From assembly GCF_036347055.1 (NCBI RefSeq), contig NZ_CP108882.1, positions 4,692,501 through 4,756,500 on the forward strand: DNA of 64,000 nucleotides. Reading direction: 5' to 3'. This document shows positions 17,629 through 26,264 of this stretch, piece after piece (position 1 is the stretch's first letter; the number at the start of each line of letters is the position of its first letter). Source of the DNA: Streptomyces sp. NBC_00820. GTDB lineage: Bacteria; Actinomycetota; Actinomycetes; Streptomycetales; Streptomycetaceae. The translations under genes and the position numbers were made by a program. The notes beneath the pieces were generated by a model. The model was not told where the DNA came from, ran no database searches, and worked only from the letters and a program-made list of their open reading frames with translations.

Positions 17629-18084
17629 ATGGACGCGGTGGACAGGCAGCTCATCCAGGCCCTGAGAGAGAACGGCCGGGCCTCCTACGCGGAGCTGGGG
17701 CGCCTCGTCGGCCTGTCGGGCCCGAGCGTCACCGACCGCATCAACCGGCTGGAGGCGGCCGGTGTCATCACCGGCTATCGCGCCACGGTGAACTCGGCCG
17801 CCCTCGGCCTCGGCGTGACCGCGCTGATCGGCATCTCGCTCTCGGACGCCGCCGACCACGAGGACGTGGCCCGCCGGCTCAAGGACCTGCAGGAGATCGA
17901 GGACTGCTGGTTCATCGCCGGCGACGACTCCTACATGCTCAAGGCGCGGGCGGCCGACGTGGACGGCCTGGAGCGCATCATCCGGCGGCTGTCCGGGACC
18001 AAGGGCGTCTCGCGCACCCGTACCACGATCGTGCTCTCCACGAAGTGGGAGAACCGGGTCGGGGAACTGCCCGAGGAGATGTAG
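17629..18084 (+). CDS. Lrp/AsnC-family transcriptional regulator
   Basis: A 151-aa regulator with an N-terminal winged helix-turn-helix (MDAVDRQLIQALRENGRASY, LGRLVGLSGPSVTDRINRLE) and a C-terminal RAM/AsnC ligand-binding domain (DCWFIAGDDSYMLKARAAD). Such proteins form octamers and sense amino acids or related small molecules. GGAAGG lies 10 nt before ATG 17629; GTG 17611 is an alternative. It is flanked by two menaquinone genes, so it may control them, but this rests only on position. Confidence 0.92.
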   Translation: MDAVDRQLIQALRENGRASYAELGRLVGLSGPSVTDRINRLEAAGVITGYRATVNSAALGLGVTALIGISLSDAADHEDVARRLKDLQEIEDCWFIAGDDSYMLKARAADVDGLERIIRRLSGTKGVSRTRTTIVLSTKWENRVGELPEEM

Positions 18085-18166
18085 CGGCGCCGTGCGCCGT
18101 GCGGGCGCCGTGCGTCCGCGCGGCGGGGGAGTACGGTTGGTCAAGTTGTCGTGGAAAGGTGAGGAA

Positions 18167-19330
18167 ATGGACGTCGGGCTCAAGCGCGAGCTGGAGGAGA
18201 AGGTCCGCTCCGGTGAGCGGCTGACTCGCGAGGACGGCATCGCGCTGTACGAGTCGGACGACCTGGCATGGCTGGGCGGCCTCGCGCACGAGGTGCGGAC
18301 GCGCAAGAACGGCGACGTCGTGCACTTCAACGTCAACCGGCACCTCAACATGACGAACGTGTGCACCGCTTCGTGCGCCTACTGCTCGTTCCAGCGCAAG
18401 CCGGGCGAGAAGGACGCGTACACGATGCGCATCGAGGAGGCCGTCAAGCTCGCCAAGGCGATGGAGTCGGAGAGCCTCACCGAGCTGCACATCGTCAACG
18501 GCCTGCACCCGAGCCTGCCGTGGCGTTACTACCCGCGCTCGCTGCGGGAGTTGAAGGCGGCGCTGCCGAACGTCTCGCTGAAGGCGTTCACGGCGACGGA
18601 GATCCACCACTTCGAGACCATCTCCGGGCTGTCCGCCTCCGAGATCCTCGACGAGCTGATCGACGCGGGTCTGGAGTCCCTCACCGGCGGCGGTGCGGAG
18701 ATCTTCGACTGGGAGGTCCGTCAGCACATCGTGGACCACCGCACCCACTGGGAGGACTGGTCCCGCATCCACCGGCTGGCGCACGAGAAGGGTCTGAAGA
18801 CCCCGTGCACCATGCTCTACGGGCACATCGAGGAGCCCCGCCACCGCGTGGACCACGTGCTGCGGCTGCGTGAGCTGCAGGACGAGACCAACGGCTTCCA
18901 GGTCTTCATCCCGCTGCGCTACCAGCACGACTTCGTCGACATGCAGGACGGCAAGGTCCGCAACAAGCTGCAGGCCCGCACCCAGATGGCGACCGGCGCC
19001 GAGGCGCTGAAGACGTTCGCCGTCTCCCGGCTGCTCTTCGACAACGTCCCGCACGTGAAGGTGTTCTGGGTCATGCACGGCGTGCAGACCGCCCAGCTCG
19101 CCCTCCAGCACGGCGCGGACGACATGGACGGCTCGGTCGTCGAGTACAAGATCACGCACGACGCGGACAACTACGGCACGCCGAACAAGCTGACCCGCGA
19201 CGACCTGCTCGACCTGATCCGCGACGCCGGCTTCCGCCCGGTGGAGCGCAACACGCGCTACGAGATCATCCGCGAGTACGACGGCGCGGACCCGCTGCGC
19301 CGCGAGTCGCCGCAGGCGATGCGGGTGTGA
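18167..19330 (+). CDS. mqnE: Aminodeoxyfutalosine synthase (radical SAM)
   Basis: A 387-aa radical SAM enzyme that joins 3-[(1-carboxyvinyl)oxy]benzoate, the product of MqnA, to the adenosyl group of SAM to give aminodeoxyfutalosine. The [4Fe-4S] motif is CTASCAYC (C66, C70, C73), preceded by HFNVNRHLNMTNV. GGGAEIFDWEVRQHIVDHRT is the MqnE-type conserved stretch, which separates it from MqnC. An AAGGTGAGGAA ribosome binding site precedes ATG 18167. Its stop codon is 12 bp from a miniature inverted-repeat element that may end the transcript. Confidence 0.95.
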   Translation: MDVGLKRELEEKVRSGERLTREDGIALYESDDLAWLGGLAHEVRTRKNGDVVHFNVNRHLNMTNVCTASCAYCSFQRKPGEKDAYTMRIEEAVKLAKAMESESLTELHIVNGLHPSLPWRYYPRSLRELKAALPNVSLKAFTATEIHHFETISGLSASEILDELIDAGLESLTGGGAEIFDWEVRQHIVDHRTHWEDWSRIHRLAHEKGLKTPCTMLYGHIEEPRHRVDHVLRLRELQDETNGFQVFIPLRYQHDFVDMQDGKVRNKLQARTQMATGAEALKTFAVSRLLFDNVPHVKVFWVMHGVQTAQLALQHGADDMDGSVVEYKITHDADNYGTPNKLTRDDLLDLIRDAGFRPVERNTRYEIIREYDGADPLRRESPQAMRV

Positions 19331-19342
19331 CGCGAGGGACGT

Positions 19343-19528
19343 AGGGCCTCTCTTCCGGATCTTGCCGGGGTCGCGGGGTCTGGCACGCACATCTGCGGCG
19401 TTGTCGTCACTCGCCGACGCGCCGCGTCGACTCCCTCCTCCGCCTTGCAGCTGCACGCACCAGACCCCGCTCGGGTCGGCCAGAAGGCACCGCAGACCGG
19501 AGCCGGCCTGATCCGGAAGAAAGGCCCT
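19343..19528. mobile_element. MITE-like inverted-repeat element, copy 1
   Basis: A 186-bp non-coding element with terminal inverted repeats: left end AGGGCCTCTCTTCCGGATC, right end GATCCGGAAGAAAGGCCCT. Inside, GCGGGGTCTGG pairs with CCAGACCCCGC, so most of the element can fold back on itself. It is nearly identical to copy 2 at 25961-26215 apart from two insertions in that copy. TA precedes the left end; the right flank has lost it. No transposase is encoded. It may have been moved in trans by an unlinked insertion sequence. Confidence 0.85.
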
Positions 19529-19585
19529 GGGCAGGGGACGGGAAAGGGGCTGTGCGCGCACCGGTGTAATGGATAGCCTGCGCGC

Positions 19586-20110
19586 ATGCCCCTTACGTTC
19601 ACGCTGGACCCCTCCGTCACCCCGGCCCTCCACGAAGGCTTCCTCGACCTGTGGACCGACGTCTCCGACGCCGGGGGCGCCGTGGGGTTCGTGCCGCCGG
19701 TGACACGGGAGGACGTCCGGCCCGAGGTGGTCCGCTACCTCGCGCAGCTGGCCGAGGGGCGCAGCAGGCTGCTGGTCGGCCACGACGAGACGGGCCGGGT
19801 CGCCGCGGCGGCGGTCTTCGGCTTCAACACCCACCGTCTGATGAAGCACTGGGTGTGGCTGTACACGGTGATGGTCCACCCGGAGCACCAGGGCAAGGGC
19901 TACGGCCGCGACCTGCTCGCGGCCGCCGCCGACCGGGCCCGCGGCTTCGACGGCATAGAGGCGATACGGCTCACCTGCCGCGGTGGCCTCGGCCTGGAGC
20001 GCTTCTACGGCTCCTGCGGTTACAAGGAGGTCGGACGGGTGCCCGGCGCGATCCGGGTCGCCCCCGACGACGACCGGGACGACATTTTCATGCTGCTCCC
20101 GCTCGCCTGA
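19586..20110 (+). CDS. GNAT-family N-acetyltransferase
   Basis: A 174-aa acetyl-CoA-dependent acetyltransferase. The acetyl-CoA binding motif A is clear: VMVHPEHQGKGYGRDLLAAA (the Q/RxxGxG/A loop), followed by a C-terminal LERFYGSCGYKEVGRVPGA. The substrate is not predictable. ATG 19586 has no Shine-Dalgarno; TAGCCT ends 6 nt before it, so a leaderless transcript is likely. The promoter lies just beyond the right end of MITE copy 1. Confidence 0.9.
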   Translation: MPLTFTLDPSVTPALHEGFLDLWTDVSDAGGAVGFVPPVTREDVRPEVVRYLAQLAEGRSRLLVGHDETGRVAAAAVFGFNTHRLMKHWVWLYTVMVHPEHQGKGYGRDLLAAAADRARGFDGIEAIRLTCRGGLGLERFYGSCGYKEVGRVPGAIRVAPDDDRDDIFMLLPLA

Positions 20111-20185
20111 CCCCCCTGCAAGATCGGGCACATACCGTGCTTCACTGGGCGGTGGCCCTTTTTGGAATCGGAAGAGTGGATTGAG

Positions 20186-20485
20186 ATGCTCCGCTACACG
20201 CTGATGCGCCTCGGCGTCTTCGCCGGCTGCCTCGTCGTCGTCTGGGGAGCCGTCTACTCCGGCCTCTTCCCACGCGGCTTCGGCGACTCCAACCTGCTGT
20301 GGGTCCTGCTGCTCTCGCTGGTCCTGTCGGCGCCGATCAGCTGGGTGGTGCTGCGCAAGGAGCGCGAGCGGGCCTCCGTGCAGGTCTCCGGCAAGGTGGA
20401 CCGGATCAAGGCCAACCTGGACGCCAACCGCAGCCAGGAGGACACCCTCGACGACACCGCCCCGGTGCGGGGCCAGACCTCCTGA
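20186..20485 (+). CDS. DUF4229-type small membrane protein
   Basis: A 99-aa protein with two transmembrane helices (LMRLGVFAGCLVVVWGAVYS and LLWVLLLSLVLSAPISWVVL) and a charged cytoplasmic tail with KERERASVQVSGKVDRIKA. I take this as the actinobacterial DUF4229 family, which has no known function. ATG 20186 was chosen because the sequence from there matches the membrane-protein pattern; a start at 20162 would add nine residues. It lies between the GNAT and TetR genes on the same strand. Confidence 0.75.
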   Translation: MLRYTLMRLGVFAGCLVVVWGAVYSGLFPRGFGDSNLLWVLLLSLVLSAPISWVVLRKERERASVQVSGKVDRIKANLDANRSQEDTLDDTAPVRGQTS

Positions 20486-20553
20486 CCGGCTCCCCGGGCC
20501 TCCCGGGGCACGTGCGCGGCCGAGGGCCCGCCGGCCCCAACTAGGCTGGTGCC

Positions 20554-21201
20554 ATGGGTGCGGTGAGGACCAGGCGGCTGCCGCGTGCGGAGCGGGAACG
20601 GGAGATGCTCGACGCCGCCGTGCGGGTGTTCGGCCGGCGTGGGTACGCGGCCGCGTCGATGGACGAGATCGCCGAAGTGGCGGGCGTCTCCAAGCCGTTG
20701 GTGTATCTGTACCTGAACTCCAAGGAAGACCTCTTCACCGCCTGCATCCGGCGGGAGGCCCGTGCGCTGACCGAGGCGGTCCGCACCGGGGTCCGCCGCG
20801 ACCTGCCGGCCGACCGTCAGCTGTGGGACGGCCTGAACGCGTTCTTCGCGTACGCGGCGAAGCACCCCGACGGCTGGTCCGTACTGCACCTCCAGGCCCG
20901 CACCCACGGCGAGGCCTTCGCCGCCGAGGTCACCGCGATGCGCGAGGAGATCGTCGCCTTCGTGACCCACCTGATCGCGGCCGCCGCCCGTGACGCCCAC
21001 CCCCATGCCCCCGGCCTCTCCGGTGCCGAGGCGGCGGGCCTCGCCCAGGCCCTCGTGGGCGCCGCCGAGTCCCTCGCCGCCTGGGCCAACGCCAACCCCG
21101 GCAGCACCGCTCACCAGACGGCCACCACCCTGATGAACTTCGCCTGGGCGGGCCTGGGCAACCTGATGGACGGACACCCCTGGGTGCCTGTGCGTACCTA
21201 G
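20554..21201 (+). CDS. TetR-family transcriptional regulator
   Basis: A 215-aa one-component regulator. The N-terminal helix-turn-helix is typical (EMLDAAVRVFGRRGYAAASM, IAEVAGVSKPLVYLYLNSKE) and is followed by an all-helical ligand-binding domain. It starts at ATG 20554, with TAGGCT ending 6 nt upstream, suggesting a leaderless mRNA. Downstream lie two TKACCGGCGGTAA palindromes and an acyl-CoA synthetase gene, the arrangement expected of a repressor sensing acyl-CoA or fatty acid. The ligand is inferred from the neighbour only. Confidence 0.92.
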   Translation: MGAVRTRRLPRAEREREMLDAAVRVFGRRGYAAASMDEIAEVAGVSKPLVYLYLNSKEDLFTACIRREARALTEAVRTGVRRDLPADRQLWDGLNAFFAYAAKHPDGWSVLHLQARTHGEAFAAEVTAMREEIVAFVTHLIAAAARDAHPHAPGLSGAEAAGLAQALVGAAESLAAWANANPGSTAHQTATTLMNFAWAGLGNLMDGHPWVPVRT

Positions 21202-21204
21202 GCG

Positions 21205-21353
21205 TTACCGGCGGTAATTCGTTGTCGGAGCAGCGAACGTGAACGGTCCTCACGAAACCTCCGAGACTGCACACCCCCGGCTCCGGACCCCCTCGTATCC
21301 CGCACGAGGCCGCCACAGCCGCCTCGTACGATCGCCTGGCTGACCGGCGGTAA
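21205..21353. promoter_or_regulatory. Two TetR-type operator palindromes upstream of the acyl-CoA ligase
   Basis: TTACCGGCGGTAA at 21205-21217 is a perfect palindrome around a central G. TGACCGGCGGTAA at 21341-21353 differs by one base. They lie 136 bp apart between the TetR gene and the acyl-CoA synthetase start at 21452, with the second about 100 bp upstream of that start. Length and symmetry match operators of TetR-family repressors. The adjacent regulator is the obvious candidate to bind them. Confidence 0.7.
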
Positions 21354-21451
21354 CTCTTCCCCCACGGCCCGTTGCCGGTGAACGCCTCGGTGTGCGAGGC
21401 GCGTACGTCATGCAGCAAGCAGTTCTCCGCTGCACGCCCCAGGAGCCGCCC

Positions 21452-23404
21452 GTGTCCACACCCGCCCCGTTTCCGAGCGCCGACGTCTTTGCCGGTGCCC
21501 ATGTCTCGGCCACCGACTACGACGGCCGCCCGGTCCTGGTGGAACCCGTGATCCAGCGACTGAGCGGGACGGTGCGGGAGGCGTACGTCCCGCCGTTCGC
21601 ACCGCAGACGACGCACGGTTCGCTCGCGGACCTGCCGTTCGACAACGCCGAGGCGGACCCCGGCGCGATCGTGCTCAGCCGCAGGACCGACGACGACGGC
21701 AACTGGGAGGACGTGACGGCCGCCCTGTTCGCCCGGCAGGTGCTGGCCGTGGCGAAGGGGCTGATCGCCGAGGGCCTGGTGCCGGGCGACCGGATCGCGG
21801 TCATGGCCCGTACGACGTACGAGTGGACGCTGCTGGACTTCGCCGCCTGGGCGGCCGGCCTGGTCACCGTGCCGGTCTACCCCACCTCCTCCGTCTTCCA
21901 GACCCGGTGGATCCTGCACGACTCCGGCGCGGTCGCGCTGATCACGGAGACCGCGGCCGAGGCCGCCGCGATCCACCCCGAGCTCCAGCACCTGCCGGAC
22001 CTCAGGCACCTGTGGGTCATCGACGACGCGCACGTGGAGGGGCTCGCCGAGCGGGGCGCGCAGGTGCCGGACGGCGAAGTGGGCGTGCGGCGGGGCATGC
22101 TGAGCCCCGACACCCTCGCCACGCTCATCTACACCTCGGGCACCACCGGCCGTCCCAAGGGCTGCGCCCTCTCCCACGGCAACTTCTTCACCGAGGTCGA
22201 CAACGCCATCGAACTCCTCCACCCCGTCTTCAAGGCGGGCCGCGGGGCGGACGCGTCGGTGCTGCTCTTCCTGCCGATGTCCCACGTCTTCGGCCGGATG
22301 GTGGCGATAACGTGCGTACGGGCACGGGTGCGGCTCGGCCACGCGCCGAGCCTGAAGGCGGACGACCTGCTCGCGGACCTGGCCGCCTTCCGCCCCACCT
22401 GTCTGCTGACCATCCCCTACCTGCTGGAGAAGCTCTACAACGCCGCGCGGGCGAGCGCGGAGGCGGGCGGCCGGCTCACCACCTTCGACCGCGCGGCGGC
22501 GACGGCCGTACGGTACGGCGAGGCGCTGGAGGCCCGGCAGAACGGCACCGGGAGCGGTCCGGGCGCGGCCCTGAAGGCGAGCCGTTCCCTCTACGACCCC
22601 CTCGTCTACCGGCGCATCCGGGCCGCCATGGGCGGCAAGGTCCGCTGCGCCATCTCCGGCGGCTCACCGCTCGGCCGGCGCCTGGCCGCCTTCTACTCCG
22701 GGGCCGGCATCGACATCTTCGAGGGGTACGGCCTGACGGAGACCACCGCCGCCACGACGGTGACCCCGCCCCTCAAGCCCCGCCTCGGCACGGTCGGCTG
22801 GCCGCTGCCCGGCACGCGGGTCCGGATCGCGGCGGACGGCGAGATCCTGGTCGCCGGGGACCATGTTCTGCGCGGCTACTGGGATCCGCAGGCGGGCGGT
22901 GTCGTCCCCGCGACCCAGGAGGGCTGGCTGGCGACCGGCGACATCGGCGAGCTGGACGACGCGGGCTACCTGACCATCACCGGCCGCAAGAAGGAGCTTC
23001 TGATCACGGCCACGGGGAAATCGGTGGCCCCCACGCTGCTGGAGAACTGGCTGCGCCAGCACCCGCTGATCTCCCAGTGCATGCTCGTCGGCGACGGCCG
23101 CCCCTACATCAGCGCCCTGCTCACCCTCGACGCCGTGGGCATCAACCACTGGCGCCAGATGAACGGCAAGCACCCGGTACCGCCGGAACTCCTCCTCGGT
23201 GAGCCCGAGTTGGAGGACATCCTCCAGAACGCGGTCGACGAGGCCAACATCCTCGTCTCCCGCCCCGAGTCCATCCGCCGCTTCGCCGTCCTCCCCGTCG
23301 ACTTCACGGAGCAGGCGGGCCATCTGACGCCGTCGATGAAGCTGCGGAGGGAGAAGATCCTCGCGGACTTCGCCGACGAGGTGGACGGGCTGTACGGGGG
23401 GTGA
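21452..23404 (+). CDS. Long-chain acyl-CoA synthetase (AMP-forming)
   Basis: A 650-aa adenylate-forming ligase of the long-chain fatty acid:CoA ligase group. The AMP-binding P-loop is YTSGTTGRPKGCALSHGN, followed by GYGLTETTAATTVTPP and the hinge/C-terminal GDIGELDDAGYLTITGRKKE with the catalytic Lys region (ITATGKSVAP). It activates fatty acids with ATP and CoA for degradation or lipid synthesis. The start GTG 21452 has AGGAG 6 nt upstream; ATG 21410 upstream is less likely. Two TetR-type operators precede it. Confidence 0.93.
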   Translation: MSTPAPFPSADVFAGAHVSATDYDGRPVLVEPVIQRLSGTVREAYVPPFAPQTTHGSLADLPFDNAEADPGAIVLSRRTDDDGNWEDVTAALFARQVLAVAKGLIAEGLVPGDRIAVMARTTYEWTLLDFAAWAAGLVTVPVYPTSSVFQTRWILHDSGAVALITETAAEAAAIHPELQHLPDLRHLWVIDDAHVEGLAERGAQVPDGEVGVRRGMLSPDTLATLIYTSGTTGRPKGCALSHGNFFTEVDNAIELLHPVFKAGRGADASVLLFLPMSHVFGRMVAITCVRARVRLGHAPSLKADDLLADLAAFRPTCLLTIPYLLEKLYNAARASAEAGGRLTTFDRAAATAVRYGEALEARQNGTGSGPGAALKASRSLYDPLVYRRIRAAMGGKVRCAISGGSPLGRRLAAFYSGAGIDIFEGYGLTETTAATTVTPPLKPRLGTVGWPLPGTRVRIAADGEILVAGDHVLRGYWDPQAGGVVPATQEGWLATGDIGELDDAGYLTITGRKKELLITATGKSVAPTLLENWLRQHPLISQCMLVGDGRPYISALLTLDAVGINHWRQMNGKHPVPPELLLGEPELEDILQNAVDEANILVSRPESIRRFAVLPVDFTEQAGHLTPSMKLRREKILADFADEVDGLYGG

Positions 23405-23502
23405 GGGACTGAGGGGAGCGAGGGGGCGAGGGGAGTGACGGCGGCTCCGGCCCCCGGTCTCCCTCCTCCCTCCTTTCTCCCTCCCTCCCCGGCCAGGGCC
23501 GC

Positions 23503-24156
23503 TCACGCGTCTGTCGCGGCGGCCTTCCGTGCGATCAGGAAGGCCTGCGGGGCCGATTCGTCTGCCTGCTCGTCGCGTTCGCGCACGGTGCGGGAGACGA
23601 GCGTGAAGCCGGCGTCCGTCAGCAGCTCCGCCATCCGCTCGGGGCTGCGGCGGTGGAAGTCGAGGGCCACCGGGTGACCCCACGGGCGGTCGAGGTGACG
23701 GGGCTCCTCGCCGGTCTGGAAGGCGAGGAGCAGATGCCCGCCGGGGGCCGTCACGCGGTGGAGCTCGGCGAACAGCGCGGGGAGCCGGTCGTCGGGGGTG
23801 TGGATGGTGGAGTACCAGGCGACGACGCCGGCCAGCTTCCCGTCCGGCAGGTCGAGTTCCAGCATGGAGCCCTGCTCGAAGCGCAGTTCCGGATGCTCGC
23901 GACGGGCTATGGCCAGCATGGACGCGGAGAGGTCGAGCCCGAAGACGTCGAGACCGAGGGAGGCGAAGAGCGTGGTGGTCCATCCGGCCCCGCAGCCCAG
24001 GTCGGCGACCGTCCCGCCGCGGCCCACCAGTTCGGCGTACGCGGCGAGCAGGCCGCGTTCGAGGGGCCTGTTCGCGAGGTAGCCGCGGAAGTGGTCGGCG
24101 TAGTCGTCGGCGACGGTGTCGTAGAAGGCGCGGGTGGCGGCGAGGAAGTCGGTCAT
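23503..24156 (-). CDS. Class I SAM-dependent methyltransferase
   Basis: A 217-aa methyltransferase. Motif I is VADLGCGAGWTT, the acidic end of the second strand is FGLDLS, and the post-motif region reads APGGHLLLAFQTGEEP. The N-terminal FYDTVADDYADHF is typical of small-molecule methyltransferases of the UbiE/Methyltransf_11 group. The substrate is unknown. ATG 24156 lacks a Shine-Dalgarno; a TACGGT lies 8 nt upstream. Five 11-bp direct repeats (24188-24242) sit in its promoter region. It converges with the acyl-CoA synthetase gene. Confidence 0.85.
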   Translation of the reverse strand: MTDFLAATRAFYDTVADDYADHFRGYLANRPLERGLLAAYAELVGRGGTVADLGCGAGWTTTLFASLGLDVFGLDLSASMLAIARREHPELRFEQGSMLELDLPDGKLAGVVAWYSTIHTPDDRLPALFAELHRVTAPGGHLLLAFQTGEEPRHLDRPWGHPVALDFHRRSPERMAELLTDAGFTLVSRTVRERDEQADESAPQAFLIARKAAATDA

Positions 24157-24187
24157 GGGGAGGGACCGTAGCGGGCCGGACTGACAG

Positions 24188-24242
24188 CACCGGCCGAGGA
24201 CCGGCCGAGCACCGGCCGAGCACCGGCCGAGCACCGGCCTAG
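24188..24242. repeat. Five tandem 11-bp repeats upstream of the methyltransferase
   Basis: Units of CACCGGCCGAG run without gaps: the first, third and fourth are identical, the second starts with G, and the fifth ends CCTAG. The 11-bp period is close to one DNA helical turn, so the same face is presented each time. They begin 32 bp upstream of the methyltransferase ATG. They may bind a regulator cooperatively or be a simple tandem expansion. Confidence 0.75.
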
Positions 24243-24614
24243 GGTCGACCGTCGGCGGGTGTCGCCCGTGGTGCGGTGGCCCGGTGTGGCGGGTGTCGGC
24301 GTGTGGCGCGTATCGGCCGGGCCGGAGTCCCGCATTCCGGAGTCGGCGGCGCGGGATTCGCGCGACCGCCTTAGCGATCTTCATACGCCACGCGTAGAGA
24401 TCGTGTGGAGGTGATGTAGAGGCGGGGGATGGGCCGGGCGAGGGAACGCGAGCGGGTGAGCGGAGGGGCGGTTCCGGGGAGAGGGCGGCCCTGCGCGTCG
24501 CGGAGAATTCCCCGGGAATTCATCCGGGGGGTCGCGGGAAAAGGCAGGAGCCCCGTTGCCGGAAGGCTCGGGGCTCCTTGGGTACTGCTCTCAGGTTCTG
24601 CGATCAGGTAGTGA
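24243..24614. other. Intergenic region between methyltransferase and cold-shock genes
   Basis: No convincing gene. From 24243 to 24320 the sequence is rich in GTGTCGG/GTGGCGG words. A perfect 17-bp palindrome, GAATTCCC-C-GGGAATTC, lies at 24505-24521. The terminator of the leftward cold-shock gene is at 24547-24577. A short rightward frame at 24429-24611 runs through that terminator and is rejected. Confidence 0.6.
24547..24577 (-). terminator. Rho-independent terminator of the cold-shock gene
   Basis: GGAGCCCCG at 24547-24555 pairs perfectly with CGGGGCTCC at 24569-24577 around a 13-nt loop. Read on the minus strand, the stem is followed by TGCCTTTTCCC, a short U tract. It lies 38 bp beyond the stop codon at 24615. 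Confidence 0.85.
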
Positions 24615-24818
24615 TCAGACGGGGGTGACGTTCTCCGCCTGCGGACCCTTCGGGCCCTGCGTCACGTCGAAGCTCACGGCCTGGTTCTCCTCGAGGGAGC
24701 GGAAGCCGCTGGCGTTGATCGCGGAGTAGTGAACGAAGACGTCGGGGCCGCCGCCCTCCTGGGCGATGAAGCCAAAGCCCTTTTCGGCGTTGAACCACTT
24801 CACGGTTCCGGTAGCCAT
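24615..24818 (-). CDS. Cold-shock protein (CspA family)
   Basis: A 67-aa single cold-shock (OB-fold) domain protein that binds single-stranded RNA/DNA and acts as an RNA chaperone. RNP1 is GFGFIAQ and RNP2 is VFVHYSAI; the start [18 protein letters not shown] is canonical. A strong AAGGAGGG ribosome binding site precedes the ATG, and a terminator follows. A long leader with a GAGCCCGCGG/CCGCAGGCTC hairpin (24911-24939) lies upstream, as is common for cold-shock genes. It is divergent from mqnA. Confidence 0.97.
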   Translation of the reverse strand: MATGTVKWFNAEKGFGFIAQEGGGPDVFVHYSAINASGFRSLEENQAVSFDVTQGPKGPQAENVTPV

Positions 24819-25097
24819 AAGCCCTCCTTGGGCTCAAAAGGGTTTGCCCTGCTCCAGAACCTGCACGTGCGAAACGGTGCTGCACAATTGCATTCGTCTG
24901 AAAACGACGAGAGCCCGCGGTCACATGCTCCGCAGGCTCTGTACTGCAAGGGAAACCAAACTGCAACTTGCGGCGAGCCTAGCATGCAGGCACCGGAAAG
25001 CAATAGAGGTCAAGATCACTTCACCCGTATGTTTGAAGCGCCGGACGGGTGTGTTGACGGCGGGGTCGGCCCACGTGCCGTACTGCAAGGGGTCTAG

Positions 25098-25955
<858 letters not shown>

Positions 25956-26007
25956 TCACTAGGGCCTGTCTTCCGGATCTTGCCGGGGTCGCGGGGTCTG
26001 GCACGCA

Positions 26008-26041
26008 CTCCCCCAAGCTCTGCGAGCAGGGGGTACCCCCA
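26008..26041. repeat. Small palindromic repeat A, nested in MITE copy 2
   Basis: CTCCCCCAAGCTCTGCGAGC followed by AGGGGGTACCCCCA. It belongs to a family of short interspersed palindromes (CCCCCAAGCTC-loop-GAGCAGGGGG) also seen at 26057-26102, within nuoM (50174-50216), and in a more divergent form at 63599-63634. It is absent from MITE copy 1 at the equivalent site. Confidence 0.8.
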
Positions 26042-26056
26042 GCGGCGTTGTCGTCA

Positions 26057-26102
26057 CTCTCCCCCAAGCTCTCGGCTTCGCTCGAGCAGGGAGGGACCCC
26101 CA
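26057..26102. repeat. Small palindromic repeat B, nested in MITE copy 2
   Basis: CCCCCAAGCTCTCGGC, then TTCG, then CTCGAGCAGGGAGGGACCCC. The CCAAGCTC and GAGCAGG arms are shared with repeat A and with the nuoM copy. It is missing at the equivalent position in MITE copy 1. It can form a hairpin in DNA or RNA. Confidence 0.8.
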
Positions 26103-26264
26103 TCGCGCCGCGTCGACTCCCTCCTCCGCCTTGCAGCTGCACGCACCAGACCCCGCTCGGGTCGGCCAGAAGGCGCCGCAGACCGGAGCCGGCCTGATCC
26201 GGAAGAAAGGCCCTAGGCTGCGGTCGGTGAGGCGTACCGGGGGACCGGGGGAGAGGTGGACGCC

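Larger units (their letters stand above)
25961..26215. mobile_element. MITE-like inverted-repeat element, copy 2, with two nested insertions
   Basis: This is the same element as 19343-19528, with end repeats AGGGCCTGTCTTCCGGATC and GATCCGGAAGAAAGGCCCT (one mismatch between arms) and CTAG at both junctions (25959-25962 and 26213-26216). Relative to copy 1 it carries two extra palindromic pieces, at 26008-26041 and 26057-26102. CTAG is rare in high-GC actinobacterial DNA, so its presence at both ends suggests a target site or duplication. No transposase is encoded. Confidence 0.88.

Noticed and set aside
24429..24611. 60-codon + strand frame between the methyltransferase and cold-shock genes
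   Set aside because: It runs through the cold-shock terminator, is Arg/Gly-rich, and has no recognisable domain.
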